A stretch of DNA of 64,000 nt from Hyalella azteca (taxonomy: Eukaryota; Arthropoda; Malacostraca; Amphipoda; Hyalellidae), in contig NW_025932824.1 of assembly GCF_000764305.2 (NCBI RefSeq), positions 1-64,000 on the forward strand, given 5' to 3'. The notes under the pieces were generated by a model. The model had not been told where the DNA came from and did not search any database. It was given only the letters and a program-made list of their open reading frames with translations. Numbering within the stretch: the first letter of the stretch is position 1; every line of letters starts with the position of its first letter. The position numbers and the translations under genes were made by a program. Positions 58,661 to 64,000 of this stretch are shown here, in pieces.

Positions 58661-61546
58661 GCCCTGGTATGAAATTTTCTTACTTATAACTGAAATCTTG
58701 CAGCTCTAATGAGTCTAATCAGTCTAATCACTCTAATGCATCCTGCCTTCAGTGCCTTGCCTATATTTGAAATTTGGTTGGGAGATTGTAAACTTTTGTA
58801 GTTTTGTTTATAATTAGATAGAAGATAATTTATCTTGCAGTAATCTCAGGGCTCCAAAAATGGTAAAAAATCTCTATTGTAGTTATGGCTGGAAAGAATG
58901 AAAGGTAAATATCTTGCACCAGGCACAGGCAGCAGAATGGAATTCTATAAATGCTGCCATCAGTGCCATGCTGGTTATGGTTAATATATTATTTTTGATC
59001 CACCTAGGCAGGATTTGTCATGAATTTTGCTGCAGATGCGTTGGCAAATATATTTCAATATTCACCAATTTCTGCACCCTGGGGAAGAAAGAGGAACAGG
59101 AATTAGAAGAGTCAAGGTTAAAACACTTGAAGTTCAATTATACAAAATAATAAATATTAATTCATTGACAATTTGTCTGAAAACTGAGTGATGAGGCTGT
59201 TTAAGCCTTTCCCTTTGAGGAAGCAGAATGATGTACATAAGAATACAATGAATGCATCATGCTGCATGCATGTGCTGATCACAACTAAGTAATATACTTT
59301 TACCCTATGGTACTGGAATTGGCAGATTCTGGTTGCCAATGCTGCATTGCAAATCTATATTCTGTAGCTGTTGCCTGTTGCCAGGTGTTTTATACTGAAA
59401 ACATTACCTGTGAATGCAATATGAAATGATAATAATTGAAATAATTTTTGAAATGATTAATAATTATGTGAGAGGAGCCAATTCAGGAAGCCTCATCTGG
59501 CATTGGTAATCTCTTTGTTTGCAGTTATAATTGAACTGAAATTATTGTTTATATAATATTAATGATACATTCAGTTTAAGTTAATTAATATTTGCAGTTT
59601 GCACAATTTCTGATGAAGGTTTTAAAGATTTTTTGACTTTGAAATAATGAAAAAAAAAATTTCTTATCACTCTTTCAATGGACAATGATTCCAGTCTTAC
59701 ATCTAAAGATTTTAAATTGAACTATTTTGTCACTTTGAAGACTCACTCCATTGACTACATAATTATATATTTGACATCACAAGCATATTTATGGAATGTT
59801 TTTGGAAGAATAGGCACATTTTCATTCCTATGAACAATATAATTGGGATCCATAAATTACATACCAAATCCATTTATTGTCATTTAATTTGGATTACATG
59901 GATTGAAATTCTACCTTCATTCCTACCAATCCTACAGTATTCCCACAAAGCCATCAAACCAAACCGATCGTTAAGTACCCACAAATTTGTCATATCCTTT
60001 TACCATTGATTGGTCAATTAACCTTGACAAACTTTATGTATTAAAATTAAATTGCAGAACCACATGCCATTTTTACTTGCTTACATGCTGTTCTTATAAA
60101 TTGTGAAACCTTTGTCAAAAACTTTTTGCAGTGCAGACATTGGTGGCTTGGCACAGCAATGGGAGGTGTAATGTGGTAGGACTTCTGATCAATTTTGTTA
60201 TATACCTAAATGTGAGAATATATTACCTATCCAGAATTCCATGCTGCGGCAGTCATTGCATATGCACTTGAAGCCTGATGTGAACGATGAACTTCGTTCA
60301 TTATTAGTCTTGTTCATTTTTTAAATTCGTGGGCATACCAAAAGGCACATCTAGCGTAGCTGCCTTGGTAACATTGATGTCGGACCTTTTTTGGGCAGTA
60401 GCAACGTAGTGCAAGGTCAGGTCTGAGCAGCTGTGAGTCAGGTAGTCAGTCATGTCCCACCACTCACCAGCCCTACAGTGAGGTTCATACCTGTTCTCAC
60501 TCCGCTCTGTCAACTCTCGGCTATTCCATGCTCTAACGCTGAGTCGGGGCTGTGCCGTGAAAGATTAAGCACACTGCTCCGCAATAATGTACCTGATGTC
60601 ACTCTAGTTTAACTTTTAACTGTGCCTGTTTTTTTAAACTGTGCTTTGCTGAAATAAAACTAAGTTTTACCGTGTTAACCAAAGTTTTAATGAATGGAAT
60701 CCTAGTGCAATTCAAGTAGTAGCAGAGTCCTTGAACTTTTTACAAGATAGTTGCCGGCGTTTGGCCGTAAGAGCTCTGATCATTCTGACAAGTTTAAGGG
60801 TTGCAGCAGGCGTCTTGTGACACTCCAAAACCAATCACTAATAGCAATAATCACAAGGGTGAATTGAGTGTTAGTCAACATCTAAACAGTAACTACTGTA
60901 TTACTGTAATTTTGACAGTTTCAAAGTTAAAAGTTCAAAATTTGATTGTTAAAATGTTCATGGGTGAAAAATCAACATGTGAAATATGGATTTTTTAAAG
61001 TTTACACTATGATAGTTGAATGTTCAATACTTTATGTAGATGTAAAATTGAAAAGTTAATACCGTAGTTGAGAAGTTACTGATTCAAAGTTGATAGTTAA
61101 AAATTAAATGTTTTAGTTTACTGGAAAAAAGAATGATTGACTCAATACAAGTAATTTGCTTCCATGTTTGCAAACAAGAGACTTTGTTGTAGACCTTTGG
61201 GATTAAGTAGTATAATAAATAGCCCATATGTATATAAAGTATATAAAAATCCCATGAAGTATAATGCCAACCTGGAATATTAGGCAGAATTTTCCTAAAA
61301 TTACAGATGAAAACTCATGTTTTGGGTAGTAATTTTTGAAAATTGCAGGCAAAAATGTGTAATATTTACATTTTTACAAGCCAGGGTCAATTTTTGAGGC
61401 AATGAGCCTGGGGCAGTTTTATTTAATTGTTATGAGCCAGGGGCAATTTTATGAGGCAATTAGACCAGGGTCATAAAAAGGTAAAATTAATCAGAAGCAC
61501 AGGCAATTTTGTCATTCACTGTAGCTAGTGCCCAATTTTTCAGATT
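58661..61546. other. No gene recognised; LTR-like phrase at about 60240-60720
   Basis: AT-rich with short chance frames. 60240-60720 has a different, more G/C-balanced texture, an AATAAA (60652-60657) and a TAGTAGCAGAGTCC stretch (60717-60730) reminiscent of a tRNA primer site. This could be the end of an LTR element, but no terminal repeat was found. 61380-61480 repeats GAGCCAGGGGCAATTTTA-like phrases two or three times. Confidence 0.3.
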
Positions 61547-61598
61547 GAGTCAGCCCATTTTACTGTATCCATTAGGATACAGTAAAATGGGCTGACTC
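61547..61598. repeat. Perfect 24-bp hairpin with 4-base loop
   Basis: GAGTCAGCCCATTTTACTGT plus ATCC (61547-61570), loop ATTA, then the exact reverse complement (61575-61598). All 24 pairs match. Confidence 0.95.
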
Positions 61599-62331
61599 GG
61601 ACGTGGTTCATTTTTAGCACTGGCATTTTTTTGTAATACAAATAGTCACATAGTATGTATGTAAAATATATCTTTATTGTAAATGTAGGTTATGTCATGG
61701 TATACTTTAAGAGCCATAAACACAATTTTTCTATGGCAAGAATTTTTTGAGTTATTGGGTTTTCTGAGAGTTAAAATGGTCTAAGTTGCCCCATTTTATG
61801 GTATCAGCATTAACCCTTTACCCCCAAATTGTACTTTCAAGTTGCCTTTAAAAACACCTTTTTCTAAGAATTTCACATTTTCTTTTATTTTTTTTTAAAT
61901 TCACACAAACAAATATGTGTACTGATTGGTCTGCTGGTGTTGCCGAGTGGTTGTGACGTCACACTTGTTCGGTCATGAAATGGCTTTGTGCTGCACTCTG
62001 ATTGATTCAGGGAGCTCTGGTAGCCTACATGGTGTGGGCTGGCTGTAACATGACGCAAGTTGGCAGCAATGCTGTAGGGGACAGGAATCTAGCATGAATC
62101 ATGATAGGGCGAGCATCTTCCGAGTGCGTGCTATTAAAATTATGTGTAACAGAGGTGAGAGGGAAACTGTGGAGCATCTGATGATGGAGTGTGATGCATA
62201 TAACCTAAAGCAGTAGTACCCTAGATGTAAAGTATGCTGTGAAATAAATGGGATCTACGGTATCAATAAAAATCAAATAAATTTCCTCTTGAATTTTTCT
62301 TTCCCTTTGTTTTTCTTCATCCCACCCTTAA
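61599..62331. other. No gene; truncated piggyBac-like MITE end at about 61810-61900
   Basis: TTAACCCTTTACCCCCAAAT (61810) and the following TTTCAAGTTGCCTTTAAAAA match the left end of the element at 62332 with changes, then diverge. The remainder shows no frame or repeat of note. Confidence 0.55.
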
Positions 62332-63339
62332 CCCTTTACTGCCAAATCTGACTTTCAAGTCGCATTTAAAAAAACACTGGTTTTCTAAGAATTTCATGTT
62401 TCTTACAAATTCACACGAACAAAAACAAAAAATTCACACAAACAAAAAAGTCTTAGATTTATTTTTACATATGGGTACCAAGTTTCAAAGTTTCTGTCTG
62501 TTAATAACTGAAATATAATTTCCAATGTCCAGTGGAAATTTCCAATTTCTTGTGGAAATTTTATTTTGGTTGCTTACGGAGACAGACTTTGAAACTTGGT
62601 ACCGTACACAAATGTAAAAAATAAATCTAAGACTTTTTTGTTTGTATGAATTTTTTTGAAAAAAAATGAAAGAAAACATGAAATTCTTAGAAAACAGCCA
62701 AAAAGTGGGTACTGTAGAAATCTATCTCCTCCTAGGATTTTCAAGCTACAACATCGAGACGCATATCATTTGATGCGTAAGGACCATATCTATCGATTGG
62801 TCTTTGCTGTTTTTCGAAATTCTAATTTTTGTGGCTGGGGTGGGCTTTTTTGAAAAAAAAATTGATTCCCCCCTCCACCCTTTTGAATTTCCTTTCCTTT
62901 TTTCAAAATATTTTCAAAACTATAACAAAATTGAAAAAAGCTACGACTAATCTTTAGATTTTTTATTTGCAAATCGAACGGTATATCTCTCATTGCTGTA
63001 GCTTAGATACAAGACTAGACGTTACTGGAGCTGAAATTCAGTCAAGGATGGTGGGAACGACTGCATGAGCACCATGCCACACAACAGCAGCCAGGTAACT
63101 AAAGATCAGCGTCTACAGACCGTCTATTTATGTGCCCAGCCAGTAATTTTCGCCTATCTTAAATGTGAAGGAACTCCCCCACCCCTAACCCTTTCGCAAT
63201 CTGTCTTCAAGGCATAAATCAACATACAGAGATGATTTTGGTACCGTTGGATAGGTCAGAATGTCAGCTTTAAGGTGAGACTAAAAACCGGAAAAGTGAA
63301 ATTTGCGATTTTTGACCCAGAAAATCAGGCAGTAAAGGG
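62332..63339 (+). mobile_element. TTAA-flanked MITE with piggyBac-type termini, 1.0 kb
   Basis: The element lies between two TTAA tetranucleotides (62328-62331, 63340-63343). Its ends are CCCTTTACTGCC and the perfect inverse GGCAGTAAAGGG. TTAA targets and CCC..GGG ends are the hallmark of the piggyBac superfamily. There is no transposase. A subterminal foldback (about 62386-62505 against 62560-62700, containing TTCTAAGAATTTCATG and its inverse) is present. Diverged copies lie at 10200-10960 and 12939-13590. Confidence 0.8.
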
Positions 63340-63592
63340 TTAACACAAACTTTCACACCCCTCTAGCCTTTACTTTAATGTTGCTTCTACTTGGCTTGGT
63401 CTCCTTTTTCCTTCCTACTAACAAAATGAACATGCAATGCATGGCTGATGGCCGTTGCAAAGGCCTGACTCTAGAATGTCCTTTTTCAGAGTGACCAAGC
63501 CTCAAATCCAATCCAAATAATAAATCCATGGCTTGTAATGAACATTTGAATTTGTGAAAAATTTGCCATGTGAAAAATTATTTGTGATTTAC

Positions 63593-63744
63593 CTGAAATC
63601 CCTTTTCTGTATCAAGTCCAAGTTTTTCATGGGAGAAAGCATTTCTTGAAACAATGGCAAAGGGATGCCCCCCCCCTCCCTCTAGCAGGGGTCTGTCATC
63701 GTTCCCCTCTCCCCCCCTCCGACGGGGTCCTTGATGAGAAGAAC
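63593..63744 (-). CDS. Unassigned minus-strand exon, 50 codons
   Basis: On the minus strand, acceptor TTGAATTTTTGCAG and donor TTTCAG|GTAAAT bound 152 bp. Only one frame is open. It starts with two split-codon bases, then SSHQGPRRRGGEGNDDRPLL, a Gly run, HPFAIVSRNAFSHEKLGLDT and EKGFQ, ending in phase 0. The first half is Gly/Arg-rich and disordered; the second half looks structured. No family recognised. It implies a minus-strand gene running in from the right edge. Confidence 0.45.
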
Positions 63745-64000
63745 CTGCAAAAATTCAAACATTAAATTCTGTTTTCTGATAATATAATACTGCCTTCAGC
63801 TATGATGCTTTGAGTAGTAGTGTCTCAAATTTCAATTATATCTATACATATTTTCTGGTAAAATTTTCAGACACGGCTTAAGTGAAATTCCAATTAAATT
63901 CCAATTATTTCAGGTCACCTATTGCAATAAAGTTTCATCTCCCAGCACTTCCAATCTTACAGTTATAATGACCATTGATTCTCACACTAGTGGAACTCCA
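63745..64000. other. Right edge; presumed intron of the minus-strand gene
   Basis: AT-rich with no additional exon seen on either strand. Confidence 0.3.

Noticed and set aside
60304..60513. 69-codon minus-strand frame and primer-site-like sequence as an LTR retrotransposon
   Set aside because: No pair of terminal repeats and no recognisable gag or pol.

Overview
The window reads as nuclear DNA of an invertebrate metazoan, most likely an arthropod and possibly a crustacean. The genes have short exons with GT-AG introns, the intergenic DNA is AT-rich, and non-LTR retrotransposon, tRNA-SINE and DNA-transposon relics are dense. The species cannot be fixed from the sequence. Three Nextera transposase end-to-end junctions (1186-1222, 3161-3198, 13591-13628) and two single N bases (3205, 10159) show that the first ~13.6 kb is a patchwork assembly. 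Order, distance and orientation across those junctions should not be trusted.

Layout. 1-13.6 kb is mostly repeats: a dead jockey/CR1-type LINE, an Ala/Glu/Lys/Arg-repeat terminal exon (2118-2732), a ~0.7-kb inverted repeat (3947-4640 and 8160-8850) enclosing a duplicated block, a lone atlastin-like exon on the minus strand (9626-9747), another small minus-strand exon (11191-11275) and a tandem duplication (11468-12938). 14.45-18.3 kb is the 3' part of a six-exon gene resembling hAT-transposase-derived proteins. 18.3-33.4 kb is repeat-rich: a G/C-rich foldback, a 165-bp satellite, a complete SINE, a LINE inserted in another repeat with a target-site duplication, a candidate solo LTR, and a 1.7-kb TA-flanked inverted-repeat transposon. 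33.4-35.4 kb is a two-exon SLC36-type amino-acid transporter. 37.7-38.6 kb is a 19-bp minisatellite. 42.97-47.27 kb is a six-exon gene with two GTSF1-type CHHC zinc fingers and a ~800-residue acidic tail. 48.5-56.84 kb is a six-exon cap-2 mRNA 2'-O-methyltransferase (CMTR2/adrift family) with transposons in intron 1 and a 17-bp minisatellite in intron 4. The remainder holds hairpins, a piggyBac-like MITE and one further minus-strand exon (63593-63744).

The best-supported genes were rebuilt from open frames, splice sites and phase agreement: SLC36 (548 aa), GTSF1-like (869 aa) and CMTR2 (838 aa) each close with an exact reading frame. The GTSF1-like and CMTR2 genes lie in tandem on the plus strand about 1.2 kb apart. 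Both families act on RNA (piRNA-guided silencing and mRNA cap methylation), but nothing here shows that they are functionally linked. The most novel item is the long-tailed GTSF1-like protein with a compacted second zinc finger. Second is the spliced, intact hAT-derived gene, which looks domesticated.
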